NCBI RefSeq assembly: GCF_014191505.1
Contig: NZ_JACHWS010000004.1
Location: 368,474 to 432,473 of the forward strand
From: Hoyosella altamirensis
GTDB taxonomy: Bacteria; Actinomycetota; Actinomycetes; Mycobacteriales; Mycobacteriaceae
DNA: 64,000 bases
Reading direction: 5' to 3'
Both the position numbers and the translations under genes were made by a program. The notes under the pieces were generated by a model. The model ran no database searches and was not told the origin of the DNA. It was given only the letters and a program-made list of their open reading frames with translations. Of this stretch, positions 8,923 through 17,870 are shown piece by piece. Within the stretch, counting starts at the first letter, position 1. The number at the start of each line of letters is the position of its first letter.

Positions 8923-9813
8923 CTAGAACCCGGCGCGTTCGAGTTCGGCATCCCACGCGTCGATGAGCTCTTGACCCTCGATGCCGGAATCGACGAGCTG
9001 ACCGTACCGTTGCAGCATTGAGGCCTGGACAGGCTCGTAGCGACGCAGGAAATCCTCTTTGTTCGCCCGCCAGTACCCGATCACGCACATGTCTTTGGCC
9101 GACAGCCCCAACTCTTTGCGCAGATACTTCCGGATACTGCGGGTTGCTGCAGCCTCCGCCGCGACCCAGTAGTACGTGTCGGAGCCGGGGGCGGGCAGCG
9201 CCCGGATCGCGTGCTCAAGGTGGGAGGGGCCGTGCCCCATGCCGCTGCCGGGAAGCCATCTATAGTCGATGCTTGCGCTCGATGAGACGGTCTGTACGTC
9301 TGCTGGATCGATTATTTCCGTGATGACCGTGGCAGTGACGCCGCTGGGCAATTCCTCGAGGATGCGACCTGCTCCCGGTAGCCCCGTAGCGTCTGCAACG
9401 AGTACATAGTTTCGGGTGGTTACGGGCGGTTTGAACCATCCATCAGCGGAGGATAGGCCCACAATGGCACCCGGCTCTGCCGCCAGCGCCCACGAGGACG
9501 CCACTCCGCCTTCATGAACCACGAAGTCGATGTCCAGTTCGCCACGGTCGTGGTGGTATTTGCGGACTGTGTAGCTTCGTCCTTCGGGTTCGTCGTCAGG
9601 ATCGTCGAAGGTCCAGGCACCGTTGTCGATCGATGGCCGTTGTGGCGCGGGGCGGCCAGGGTTCGGGAAATACACGCCGAGGCGTTCGTCTGGGTAGCCG
9701 CTCGTCTCGAAGTTCGCGAGTTCGGGCCCACCGAACCGGATCCGGATCATGTTGGGCGTGATGCGATGAGCGGAAACTACCTCGGCGAGGTAGAAGTCGT
9801 CGTGGCGAGCCAT
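8923..9813 (-). CDS. Siderophore-interacting protein (ViuB/SIP-type ferric-siderophore reductase)
   Basis: This is a 296-residue flavoreductase. The N-terminal FAD domain has PDERLGVYFP near residue 48 and the family motif RSYTVRKYHHDRGELDIDFV near 88-107. The C-terminal NAD(P)H-like domain includes YYWVAAEAAATRSIRKYLR near 215 and the end motif VIGYWRANKED. It releases iron from imported ferric siderophores in the cytoplasm. The ATG at 9813 is preferred because GGAGAACG precedes it and the upstream candidate at 9837 would lie inside an iron box. No siderophore uptake or synthesis genes are adjacent. Confidence 0.9.
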   Translation of the reverse strand: MARHDDFYLAEVVSAHRITPNMIRIRFGGPELANFETSGYPDERLGVYFPNPGRPAPQRPSIDNGAWTFDDPDDEPEGRSYTVRKYHHDRGELDIDFVVHEGGVASSWALAAEPGAIVGLSSADGWFKPPVTTRNYVLVADATGLPGAGRILEELPSGVTATVITEIIDPADVQTVSSSASIDYRWLPGSGMGHGPSHLEHAIRALPAPGSDTYYWVAAEAAATRSIRKYLRKELGLSAKDMCVIGYWRANKEDFLRRYEPVQASMLQRYGQLVDSGIEGQELIDAWDAELERAGF

Positions 9814-9829
9814 CGTTCTCCAATGCAGG

Positions 9830-9848
9830 CTAGGCAAACCTTACCTAG
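9830..9848. promoter_or_regulatory. IdeR/DtxR-type iron box upstream of the SIP gene
   Basis: On the minus strand the site reads CTAGGTAAGGTTTGCCTAG. It matches the 19-bp IdeR/DtxR consensus TWAGGTWAGSCTWACCTWA at 15 positions by hand count. It begins 17 bp upstream of the chosen SIP start, where a bound repressor would block transcription. Iron-replete repression by IdeR/DtxR is the expected logic. Confidence 0.7.
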
Positions 9849-9900
9849 CGATTATGGCAGATGGTCGTTCAGGCGGTGTGTCTTACCCCGATGGCGCCGC

Positions 9901-10272
9901 TCAGCTCAGAACGAGCGGCTCAGCGGTTCCGGAATTTGACCATTCCGAGTACCGAGGCCCACAAATGACGGTGATCGAAGCAGCGCCGGTTCCGGGCACT
10001 GTCAGCGCCGCAAACCCGTTCCCGTCAACGAGCGCTTGCCCATACTCGTCGGCAGGGCCAATCGGGTCGCCGGCAGGGTCGGAGATGCACACGTAGCCAG
10101 GTTCGGCATTGGTGACTGCCACGGCGGTGAACGGGCCGGCCGTGACCGCAAAAACGTCCAAGGTCCCTTCCTGGATCCAGTCGTTCGGCTCCGCGGCCGC
10201 GGAACCGGTTCCGGCCAAAGCCAATGCCGCCGCTGCCGCACATGCGCCAGTGGCGCGGAATACTAGCTTCAT
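9901..10272 (-). CDS. Small secreted protein of unknown function
   Basis: This is a 123-residue protein with a textbook signal peptide (MKLVFRATGACAAAAALALA, probable cleavage after GSAAAE). A GGAGG ribosome site precedes the ATG. The mature part is about 95 residues with two cysteines (YVCISDP and VICGPRY) that could form a disulfide. It resembles the many small exported proteins of mycobacteria, but I recognise no family. It is monocistronic. Confidence 0.75.
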   Translation of the reverse strand: MKLVFRATGACAAAAALALAGTGSAAAEPNDWIQEGTLDVFAVTAGPFTAVAVTNAEPGYVCISDPAGDPIGPADEYGQALVDGNGFAALTVPGTGAASITVICGPRYSEWSNSGTAEPLVLS

Positions 10273-10371
10273 GGTTGACCTCCAGTGAATCGTGACGCAC
10301 TGATCAAGATCCTACTCGGATGTCACCGGCCTTCAGGCTTGCGCACGTACCTCGCTCTTCGAGGTGAATCG

Positions 10372-10779
10372 TCAGCAGCGTCCGTCGGCGGCCTCATAAA
10401 CTGCCCGTTCTATGATTTCGCGCTCATCCGCGGGTACTTCCTCCCACAACTGAAGGTCGTCTTCGCGGATCGCGAGCTCGCCCTCGCCGACGGTCTCGTT
10501 CCATTCGGCGGCCCAGTCGCTGAGGTCGCGGCGCATAAAGTCCATGAAGTCGTCCGCGAGTTCACGTCGGTCGATCGGCCCAAGCCCAGCTTGATCCTGC
10601 AGGCTCTGCATGTCATCGAGGAACTCGTTCATGTCCGCGCAGACTTCGAGATGCAGCGCCTGCCCTTGCGGCGCGCCGGTGCCACCCGCGACTTCGGCGC
10701 TGCCAGAATCATTATCGGAACAGCCTGTCAGGATTAGGGTGGCTGCGAGGGCAGGCAGTGAGAACTGAAACAGTCGCAT
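10372..10779 (-). CDS. Small lipoprotein of unknown function
   Basis: This is a 135-residue protein with a lipoprotein signal (MRLFQFSLPALAATLILTGC); the lipobox cysteine is about residue 20. The mature part is acidic and helical (EFLDDMQSLQDQAGL, DDFMDFMRRDLSDWAAEWNE), with one further Cys near residue 47 and one at the end. It would be anchored to the outer face of the membrane. No enzyme motif is seen. It is divergent from the multicopper oxidase gene. Confidence 0.75.
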   Translation of the reverse strand: MRLFQFSLPALAATLILTGCSDNDSGSAEVAGGTGAPQGQALHLEVCADMNEFLDDMQSLQDQAGLGPIDRRELADDFMDFMRRDLSDWAAEWNETVGEGELAIREDDLQLWEEVPADEREIIERAVYEAADGRC

Positions 10780-10810
10780 GTGTTCTCTCTCGTGGACGGT
10801 GCGTGAGGAT

Positions 10811-10831
10811 CCGATCGTACGGTGTGATCGG
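10811..10831. promoter_or_regulatory. Inverted repeat upstream of the multicopper oxidase gene
   Basis: CCGATC and GATCGG are separated by nine bases. The repeat lies between the divergent lipoprotein gene and the multicopper oxidase gene, 48 bp before the oxidase ATG. It may be an operator; six-base arms are short and could occur by chance in GC-rich DNA. Confidence 0.25.
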
Positions 10832-10879
10832 CTTGTGAGCGCGAATGCGAAACGAAATTTCCGGGCAGTGGGAGGGTGA

Positions 10880-12445
10880 ATGGCGACTCATGTCAGCCGA
10901 CGGCAGCTCTTGCGTATTGGTGGTGGCGTGGTTGTGGCCGGTGCTGCTGCCGGGCTTGGGCTGCTGACCGCACGTGGTTCGCAGGCGACCAATCAACTCG
11001 CCGCGCTCGTGCCCAGTGAACTCCCGCTGCCTGCCCGGTTCGCGGTTCCGCTTCCTCGTCCAGCCCAGCGCTCCGGTGGGGAAATCAGCCTCGTGCAGCG
11101 CTACGCCGAGCAGGAGATTCTGCCCGGGAGGCGCACGCGCGTAACCGGATACGACGGTATGTTTCCGGGGCCGACGATTCGTGCACGCAGAGGCGCACCG
11201 GTACGTGTGCGGGTACAGAACGACCTCGACATCGGTACGGTGATGCATCTGCATGGGGGTCGGATGGCGCCCGAGCACGACGGATACCCGACTGATGTTC
11301 TGCTGCCGCATTCAGGCCGCGTGCGTGCGTCGCTAATGCCTGGCAACACGACGATCGGCGCGCGTTCGTATGTGTACCCAATGGACCAGCGTGCCGCGAC
11401 GCTGTGGTACCACGACCATGCGATGGACTTCACGGGGCCGAATGTGTATGCGGGGCTTGCTGGTTTCTGCATCCTCACCGACGCCGAAGAAGAAGCGCTC
11501 GGCCTTCCTTCAGGTCAGCGCGACGTGGAACTGATGCTCGCCGACCGCTCCTTTACTTCCGATGCGCAATTCAAGTATCCCGCTCTCGCGCCGGATCAGT
11601 CGGTCCCCGGAGTGGAGCCGTTGTACCTCGCCGGAGTTCTCGGCGACGTCATGCTGGTGAATGGTGCACCGTGGCCGGTTCACGAAGTTTCGCGGAACTT
11701 GCACCGGCTGCGCTGGCTCAACGGATCTAACGCGCGCAACTATCGGCTCGAACTCGCACCTGGCGGCACCTTCATCCAGATCGGCAGTGATGGCGGTCTG
11801 CTGGAGAAACCGGCAACCCGGAATTCGATAGTCCTCAGTCCGGGTGAACGCATGGACACAGTCGTCGATTTTAGTCAGTACCCGGTCGGCGCCCTGGTGA
11901 CCGTGCGGAACACGCTGGGCGCAGGGCCGATGGACGCGGTCATGCAGTTCCGAGTTGTCCGCGACGCCCACGAGGACGCACGAGTGCCCGATACGCTATC
12001 CGAGATCCAGTGGCTGCGCCGGGAAGATGCTGTGCGCACCCGCGACTTCATCTTCGCACTCCAATTCGGTGGCGGGCACGGCCATGGTGCTGGTCAGGCG
12101 CGCGGAGGGGGGTTCATCCCGCATCAGTGGACCATCAATGGCCGGCCCTTCGACACCGAGACTGACTGGGCCACTCCGAAGTACGGCGATGTCGAGATCT
12201 GGCGCTTCAGCGCGGTTGCTGCGCATCCCGTCCATGTTCACTTGGCTCACATGCAGGTGCTGTCACGAAGCAGTGGTCCACCGCGACCGTCTGATGCTGG
12301 CCTCAAGGACACGGTTGATCTAGGGCCGATGGAGTCATGTGAAGTAATCGCGCGCTTTGACGGGTTCCGCGGCCGTTACGTGATGCACTGCCACAACCTG
12401 GAACACGAAGATATGGCGATGATGGCTAACTTCACCGTGGTGTGA
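10880..12445 (+). CDS. TAT-exported multicopper oxidase
   Basis: This is a 521-residue three-cupredoxin oxidase. The N-terminus has the twin-arginine motif SRRQLLRI followed by a hydrophobic stretch. All four copper-ligand clusters are visible: HLHGG near residue 120, LWYHDHAMDF near 175, HPVHVHLAHMQ near 450 and YVMHCHNLEHEDMAMM near the C-terminus. The last includes the HCH core, the type 1 His and the axial Met. Such enzymes oxidise cuprous ions, phenols or bilirubin-like substrates outside the membrane while reducing oxygen to water. GGGAGGG precedes the ATG. There is no neighbouring copper chaperone or pump, so a copper-defence role is inference. Confidence 0.9.
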   Translation: MATHVSRRQLLRIGGGVVVAGAAAGLGLLTARGSQATNQLAALVPSELPLPARFAVPLPRPAQRSGGEISLVQRYAEQEILPGRRTRVTGYDGMFPGPTIRARRGAPVRVRVQNDLDIGTVMHLHGGRMAPEHDGYPTDVLLPHSGRVRASLMPGNTTIGARSYVYPMDQRAATLWYHDHAMDFTGPNVYAGLAGFCILTDAEEEALGLPSGQRDVELMLADRSFTSDAQFKYPALAPDQSVPGVEPLYLAGVLGDVMLVNGAPWPVHEVSRNLHRLRWLNGSNARNYRLELAPGGTFIQIGSDGGLLEKPATRNSIVLSPGERMDTVVDFSQYPVGALVTVRNTLGAGPMDAVMQFRVVRDAHEDARVPDTLSEIQWLRREDAVRTRDFIFALQFGGGHGHGAGQARGGGFIPHQWTINGRPFDTETDWATPKYGDVEIWRFSAVAAHPVHVHLAHMQVLSRSSGPPRPSDAGLKDTVDLGPMESCEVIARFDGFRGRYVMHCHNLEHEDMAMMANFTVV

Positions 12446-12468
12446 CGCGTAGCGTCACAATTTGTTGA

Positions 12469-12978
12469 TCACCCAAGCCCTCCGGCTTGAGTTCGGTTCC
12501 ATTTACTGCCGCGGCGTTCGAACTCGAGCTGATTGGTGATTTTCCAGTTGAGCGAGGCGATACCGTATTCGGCGATTTCCGGGCACCATAGTTCGATACG
12601 GATGGACTGTGATGCGAGCATTAGGAGGGTGAGTGCATCATGGGCCTGACCGAGCTCGGTACTTTCGCAGTGGTAGTGCCACTGCTGTACCGGGATAGGG
12701 TCACCGGTAGCGAGGAGAGCGGGCAGTCCGCCGGGGTGCGAGCTGATCGTTTTTCGTTCTGCTACATAGGCGGTGAGACCGGTCGCTGCGGTAGGCCAGG
12801 ACGTATCGCTGCTCTTTGACGACCACACGGTTAGCCCGAGCAGAAGGTATTCTGCCGTGTTGAGATCGAGGCGCTGCGCAATGCTGTCCGAGCCCCGCCC
12901 GTGGGGATGCTGGGCAATGACCGCGTTGCCGCTGTAGCCTCGGTCCCCGCTATTCTGGTCATTTCTCACCGGTTCCAT
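12469..12978 (-). CDS. Hypothetical protein, 169 aa
   Basis: The open frame has plausible codon use but is less GC-biased than its neighbours. The protein is soluble with no signal peptide. Stretches such as LNTAEYLLLGLTVWSSKSSD and HDALTLLMLASQSIRIELWC suggest a folded domain, but I recognise no family. It could start later, at an internal codon. It converges with the multicopper oxidase gene and marks the beginning of an accessory patch that reaches to about 18.07 kb. Confidence 0.45.
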   Translation of the reverse strand: MEPVRNDQNSGDRGYSGNAVIAQHPHGRGSDSIAQRLDLNTAEYLLLGLTVWSSKSSDTSWPTAATGLTAYVAERKTISSHPGGLPALLATGDPIPVQQWHYHCESTELGQAHDALTLLMLASQSIRIELWCPEIAEYGIASLNWKITNQLEFERRGSKWNRTQAGGLG

Positions 12979-13064
12979 TGCATCTGAGCCTAGCCGTAAC
13001 CAATTGGTAGTGGCACGGGACGCTTTGCTGGAGTTTCCTCTGAGTCGTGTCGGCCCGGTGGGTT

Positions 13065-14540
13065 CTAGCTTGGGTCGGGCGTGTTTTCACCTTTGGCCCA
13101 TGCGGTGACGATTTTGTTCGCGTCGGGCCGGCGAGGCATCGCCACGATGACTAGGTCGCCTTCACGGAGTTTGGTGCGCGGGGTGGGGATGAGCAGCCGG
13201 GGCCCGCGGGCGATAGTGGTGATCAATCCGATGGGGGGCATGACCTCGCTGAGGTATTTTCCGGCGATGGGCAGGCTGGAGGTGACACGGACTTCGACGA
13301 GTTCAGCGTTGAGGTCCCCGATAGGGATTCCTTCCGCGACTGGGCTCCAGACATCACCTTCCTGTGTGAGGTTCAGCCACCTAGCGACGGTGCGGATGCT
13401 CATTCCCTGCACAAGTGCGGAGATAAGGACAACGAAGAAGACCATGTTGAAGATCAGGTCCCCGTCTGGGTAGCCGGCAACGGCGGGGAAGGTCGCGAGG
13501 AAGATCGGGACAGCGCCGCGCAGCCCCACCCAGCTGGCGAAGGTAAGTTCGCGCCACGTGAATGGGAACCAGATCAGGCACGCTACAACCGCGATGGGGC
13601 GTGCGACGAGGATCAGGACTGCTGCGATTGCCAGGCCGGGGAGGGCGACATCGACAAGGCTTGAGGGGAAAACCAGCATTCCGAGCATTAGGAACAGGCC
13701 CACTTCTGCGGTGTTGGCCAACCCTTCGTGGAACGTTCTGATTCCGCGCCTGTGCAGTGGTACCCGGGCCCCCACGATTAGCCCGGTGACGTATACGGCA
13801 AGGAATCCTGATGCGCCCCCGGCGGCTGCGAGGCCATACGATAAGCCGGCGACACCTAGAGCAAGCACGGGATACACACCCGCTGGGCCCAGGGTGGTGA
13901 CAAGCAGCAGGCGGCTGCCCGCAAGCCCGACGAGCCCGCCGATGAGCAGGCCGCCGCCGAGTTGGGTGACCGCGAAGGAAATCCAGTCACCTGCGGGCGG
14001 TGATTCAGTCCAGGTCGCGATCAGCCCGACTGTCAGCATGATCGCCATTGGATCGTTCGCGCCTGACTCCACCTCGAGCAGAGCTGACATTTTGCGGGGC
14101 AGCGGCGCGCGGCGCAGCATCGCGAATACCGCAGCCGCATCGGTCGACGCGACGACGGCCCCGATCAGCAAAGCAGTCAGAATATCGACGTTCAAGATGA
14201 GATAGGTGGCTCCGCCCAGCACTGCCGCCGTGATGATCACCGCGACTGTGGCTAACAGCAAACCCGGAGCTGCTGCCCTGCGGACATCGCTGGGCTTTGT
14301 GGTTAAGCCGCCCTCGTAAAGAATGAGCAGCAGCGCTACGGTACCGACTATCTGCGCGATCTCAGGATCGGCCAATGAAACCAGGCCCAGTCCGTCATCG
14401 GAAATGAGCATGCCGAGACCTAAAAAAAGCAAAAGGCCCGGCATCCGGATACGCTGAGCCAAGCCGGACGCCAGAATTGCCGCGATGAGCAACAGTGCAG
14501 CTGCGAGAACCCAGCGGTCAGCAGGAAGTTGAAGGCTCAT
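13065..14540 (-). CDS. CPA1-type potassium or sodium/proton antiporter with C-terminal RCK_C (TrkA-C) domain
   Basis: This is a 491-residue protein with about 12-13 membrane segments. ILYEGGLTTKPSDVRRAAAP near residue 95, the ion-site region VVASTDAAAVFAMLRR near 150 and EVESGANDPMAIMLT near 180 are hallmarks of the NhaP2/CvrA branch. The last ~85 residues (SSLPIAGKYLSEV..., LREGDLVIVAMPR) form a TrkA-C-like ligand-binding domain, which gates such antiporters. The ATG at 14540 follows AGAGGA; the open frame runs 25 codons further up. It is divergent from a universal stress protein gene with only 47 bp between them, which hints at a shared stress promoter. Confidence 0.88.
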   Translation of the reverse strand: MSLQLPADRWVLAAALLLIAAILASGLAQRIRMPGLLLFLGLGMLISDDGLGLVSLADPEIAQIVGTVALLLILYEGGLTTKPSDVRRAAAPGLLLATVAVIITAAVLGGATYLILNVDILTALLIGAVVASTDAAAVFAMLRRAPLPRKMSALLEVESGANDPMAIMLTVGLIATWTESPPAGDWISFAVTQLGGGLLIGGLVGLAGSRLLLVTTLGPAGVYPVLALGVAGLSYGLAAAGGASGFLAVYVTGLIVGARVPLHRRGIRTFHEGLANTAEVGLFLMLGMLVFPSSLVDVALPGLAIAAVLILVARPIAVVACLIWFPFTWRELTFASWVGLRGAVPIFLATFPAVAGYPDGDLIFNMVFFVVLISALVQGMSIRTVARWLNLTQEGDVWSPVAEGIPIGDLNAELVEVRVTSSLPIAGKYLSEVMPPIGLITTIARGPRLLIPTPRTKLREGDLVIVAMPRRPDANKIVTAWAKGENTPDPS

Positions 14541-14587
14541 AATCCTCTTGGTGCTGGTTTGAGTGGACGACAGGAAGGAGCTTACCT

Positions 14588-15436
14588 GTGGCTGATGCGC
14601 CCCCAGCTCTGTCACGCAGGCGGAAGGACAAAACCCAGCCGCCGATCGAAAGACTCATCGTCCCGCTCGACGGCACCCATGAAGCGGAGACAGCGATCAC
14701 TCCCGCGCTGAAGATCGCCCGCCAGCTCCAGATTCCATTAGAGCTGTTCACCGTGCACGATCCCGTGCGAGGCCGGTGGGCTACCGGGATAGATTCAGTC
14801 GCCGACGAGATAGCCTACGCCCATGTAGAGGTCGTGTGCGTTAGCGCGGGCTGGGCCGGAGATCACCTCATCCATTCCGCGCAGGAAACCCCCGGCGCGG
14901 TGATCTGCCTGGCAACCCACAATAGAGACCGGTTCTCCCGGATGATCACCGGCAGCGTGACCGAACATGTGATCAGACATTCCGCGAGGCCGGTCCTCAT
15001 GGTCGGGCCTGAGTATGAGCCAGCGTTTGAGCCCCACCAGTATCGCGACTGCATCGTCTGCCTCGACGGCAGCGGCCGCGACGAGGCAGCCCTGCACACC
15101 GCCCGAGTATGGGCGCAGCAGCTAGACCTCACGCTGCATCTTGTGCATATCGACTCTCCCAGCAAACCCGAAGAACCGCGGATATACGAAGAAACCCTCG
15201 CCTCCCTGGCCAGTGATTTCACGCAGGCCGGGATCCGTGCAGACTATTCGCACCTCACCGACAGCGACATTGCCGAAGGGATCATGTCGTTTCAGACAGA
15301 CACGCCGGGAACACTGGCAGTATTGACCAGTCGCAACCGGGGAGTCACCAGATGGGTGCTCGGAAGTGTCACGGCAACCGTGCTGGCGCACACCACCTCA
15401 CCAGTGCTGTTAGCGAAGCCCGCCCAGCATCTCTAG
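14588..15436 (+). CDS. Tandem universal stress protein (two Usp domains)
   Basis: This is a 282-residue protein from a GTG at 14588, preceded by AGGAAGGAG. Domain 1 starts at IERLIVPLDGTHEAETAI and ends at RPVLMVGP near residue 140. Domain 2 starts at DCIVCLDGSGRDEAALHTA and ends at SPVLLAKP. Both carry the Asp of a nucleotide-binding Usp fold. The Gly-rich ATP loops (ITGSVTEHVIRHS and VLGSVTATVLAHT) are recognisable. Double Usp proteins in mycobacteria respond to hypoxia or ion stress. The position divergent to the antiporter suggests a joint osmotic or pH response (inference). Confidence 0.85.
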   Translation: MADAPPALSRRRKDKTQPPIERLIVPLDGTHEAETAITPALKIARQLQIPLELFTVHDPVRGRWATGIDSVADEIAYAHVEVVCVSAGWAGDHLIHSAQETPGAVICLATHNRDRFSRMITGSVTEHVIRHSARPVLMVGPEYEPAFEPHQYRDCIVCLDGSGRDEAALHTARVWAQQLDLTLHLVHIDSPSKPEEPRIYEETLASLASDFTQAGIRADYSHLTDSDIAEGIMSFQTDTPGTLAVLTSRNRGVTRWVLGSVTATVLAHTTSPVLLAKPAQHL

Positions 15437-15501
15437 ACTCCCGCTGCCTGATATAGGACTCAGCAGGCTATCAAGTTGTCTCACAAGGAAGACCACAGAA
15501 A

Positions 15502-16530
15502 ATGACCCTGCAGAAGAACAGCTCTCCGGTATCACTCCTGAAACGTCTTTACACCGGAACGGGCGCATTCGACATCATCGGTCGCAGGCGCATCTTCTAT
15601 TTAATTACCGCTGTCCTGGTAGCACTATCACTTTCTGGCATCTTGCTCCGCGGTTTTACTTTCGGCATTGACTTTACCGGCGGCACCCGCGTGGAAATTC
15701 CTGCTATACAGTTAGACACCGCTGAGGCGGAACAAGTATTCAGTGAAAGCTCCGGCATCTCTCCCACCACTGTGCAGGTGGTGGGCGCCGGTCCTGCCTC
15801 GTCAATACAGATCCGCTCGGAACCTCTCGATGAAACCCAGATCCGCGCCGTTGAGAACGCATTCCAGTCTGTCCTGGATCAGTCGGCCGGAACTGGCACG
15901 GCGCAGAATACGGTCAGCATCTCCGCAGTGAGTGAGACTTGGGGTGGGCAAGTAACTCAGAAGGCTGCTCTCGCGCTCGCGGTTTTCCTGATCATAGTGT
16001 TTGCTTACATCAGTCTGCGGTTCGAGTGGCACATGGCACTAGCCGCGATCGCGGCGGTAATAGTCGACCTGACAGTGACTGCCGGCATTTACGCCCTGAT
16101 CGGCTTCGAGGTAAGCCCCGCAACAGTGATCGGCCTGCTCACAATCATGGGCTACTCCCTATACGACACCGTGGTGGTTTTTGATAAAGTTGCGGAAAAC
16201 ACCAAAAATGTCACGAAACAATATGAGGGCACTTACGCTGAGCGTGCAAACCTGGGCGTGAATCAAACCTTGATGAGATCGTTCAACACCTCATTAACTA
16301 GTATGCTTCCTATTCTCTCGCTATTGATCGTGGCAGTGTGGATGCTTGGCGTGGGAACACTCAAAGATCTCGCCCTGGTCCAGCTGGTCGGAGTCATCAT
16401 CGGAACATACTCCTCACCCTTCTTCGCGGCTCCACTGCTTGTCTCGATGAAAGAACGCACCAAAGCCATCCAGAGCCACACCGTGTCGGTCCAAGAAACC
16501 CGGGCTTCCGGCTGCTCGATACCATCCTAG
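15502..16530 (+). CDS. secF: SecF-like protein-export membrane protein without a SecD partner
   Basis: This is a 342-residue RND-type SecF: GTGAFDIIGRRRIFYLIT at the N-terminus, the conserved GIDFTGGTRVEI near residue 55, SETWGGQVTQKAALAL near 148 and YSLYDTVVVFDKVAENT near 222. Six membrane segments fit the family. SecF normally forms a complex with SecD encoded just upstream; here the upstream gene is a stress protein and no secD is in the window, so this looks like a second, orphan copy. The tail after EETR-like residues (ASGCSIPS) is unusual. Another frame stays open for about 60 codons beyond the stop, so a late frameshift is possible. The codons are slightly less GC-rich than in the flanks. 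Confidence 0.82.
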   Translation: MTLQKNSSPVSLLKRLYTGTGAFDIIGRRRIFYLITAVLVALSLSGILLRGFTFGIDFTGGTRVEIPAIQLDTAEAEQVFSESSGISPTTVQVVGAGPASSIQIRSEPLDETQIRAVENAFQSVLDQSAGTGTAQNTVSISAVSETWGGQVTQKAALALAVFLIIVFAYISLRFEWHMALAAIAAVIVDLTVTAGIYALIGFEVSPATVIGLLTIMGYSLYDTVVVFDKVAENTKNVTKQYEGTYAERANLGVNQTLMRSFNTSLTSMLPILSLLIVAVWMLGVGTLKDLALVQLVGVIIGTYSSPFFAAPLLVSMKERTKAIQSHTVSVQETRASGCSIPS

Positions 16531-16729
16531 GATCCGCAACGCCGCTCCCCGGCCGAGTTCCGGATACTGTGCTGGCAAAAATTACCGGGGCGTTCTCCAT
16601 CCTGCCCGGCAGGCCCCCTACCCCTTTTCGTCCCGCCCCGAGGTCAAGGACGCTTCTTGACGAACTACCAATCCGCGAAAGCTGAACTGGATCATTTCAG
16701 CAGCCCAATGCCCGTGGCTACCCGGTATT

Positions 16730-17203
16730 CTACCGGCGAGCGGCAAATGGGTATCCGCCACAATCGCCAGGGAAACCTGCCGCCATCACTGCGCCCGGCA
16801 GGGATTCCACGCCAGCCCTGCTGCTGATAACGATCATCAGTATGACAAGACCCAGAATAACGAAAGCGACTACCCCCACCACCCTGCTGAGCTTTTTGTT
16901 CGCCTGAGCAGCCTCGGCGTCGGAAGAATAGGGTGTAGCACCGGTCTGCAGGTACTCCAGGCGCCGCGCGCAATAGCTGGCCGGGCTGATCTCGCCTGAC
17001 TGCTCGTAAAGAAAAAGGAAGATGCCATGGCGGTTGGCGTACTCCATGGCGCTCTCCATATAGCCGGTGTCCGCGAAGTAGAATATCTCAAGATTGGCAC
17101 CGCGGTTGCGCAGCCCCGCCAAGCGCTGCAGATCATCCACGCTGGCCAGCCGCGCGTCAGCAAACCCCATCTGCCGCAGCTTGTCGGCAGCATTGATTGC
17201 CGC
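16730..17203 (-). pseudogene. Mrr-like restriction-endonuclease-domain membrane protein remnant
   Basis: The readable frame gives AAINAADKLRQMGFADARLA, then DDLQRLAGLRNRGANLEIFY, then YMESAMEYANRHGIFLFLYE. It ends in a membrane segment (VVGVVAFVILGLVILMIVIS). The first and last parts resemble the start and end of the Mrr_cat nuclease fold. The central block that normally carries the catalytic Asp and the (E/Q)xK pair (GADGGIDV...QVK in intact family members) is missing between DARLA and DDLQ. A stop codon sits directly before the frame and there is no good start. I read it as a decayed Mrr-type gene with an internal deletion; a short functional protein cannot be excluded. Confidence 0.5.
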
Positions 17204-17492
17204 TTACCTAGGGCTCTGGATATACCGCATTTATGCACGATCCCACGTACGGGTGAGGTAGCGGAACCTTGAAAGAACCGGCCAGCATATTTAACGCCCC
17301 TACACGAGCGAGCGGCCGGACACAACATTACCGCCGCAACCGCACATTGGCGCGAGTAAGAGCCGTGTTTGTATTAAGGGCTGCTCCAGCTCCGCCGATG
17401 ATACCCAACAGCAACAGGAGGGACGCATGGTTGAAAGCCCTTAACGAGGATAGCCGAAACCGTCAGTCGCGCACCGGAGACGTCTTCAGGGG

Positions 17493-17669
17493 CTACTTAG
17501 CTAGCTTCTCATCACCTACGTACATCAAAAGGCCGCCAATGATGAGTAGAATAGCGCCGAAAATAGGCCATCCGGTAAGCAAGGAGAGCGCACCCCCGAT
17601 AACCAGAGCTGATCCGGCAGCGAGGAACCCTCTACCGTCGCCGCTGGAACCGCTCCAACCCGAATTCAC
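17493..17669 (-). CDS. Tiny glycine-rich membrane protein, 58 aa
   Basis: A GTG at 17669, preceded by GGAGTGGA, opens a 58-codon frame. The N-terminus is NSGWSGSSGDGRG, followed by two hydrophobic stretches, FLAAGSALVIGGALSLL and IFGAILLIIGGLLMYVG, and the basic tail DEKLAK. The helical hairpin pattern suggests a small inner-membrane protein. The family is unknown. It lies among degraded sequence in the accessory patch. Confidence 0.5.
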   Translation of the reverse strand: MNSGWSGSSGDGRGFLAAGSALVIGGALSLLTGWPIFGAILLIIGGLLMYVGDEKLAK

Positions 17670-17870
17670 GAATCATTCCACTCCACTACGCCGCCCGGCA
17701 AGGTCAAGACCCGCACACTCTGAAACGCCTCACGTCGCTGAAGGCCCCAGAATAGCAGAGGGTTACATATGCTGCTCCCCGTCGGGGCTGTCTTTTTCCA
17801 TTTGACGGCCGAGATCATACCGACTGTGCTTTGCGCATCGCTATTCGTTATGGCTGATGCACCCAAATGG

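Noticed and set aside
17269..17805. Plus-strand open frame of 178 codons
   Set aside because: The composition is Pro/Arg/Ser-rich without domains, and the minus strand of the same stretch encodes a credible small membrane protein.
17666..17866. Minus-strand frame of 66 codons overlapping the start of the 58-aa protein
   Set aside because: The overlap GTGA is attractive, but the protein has no recognisable feature and no ribosome site; kept out of the annotation.
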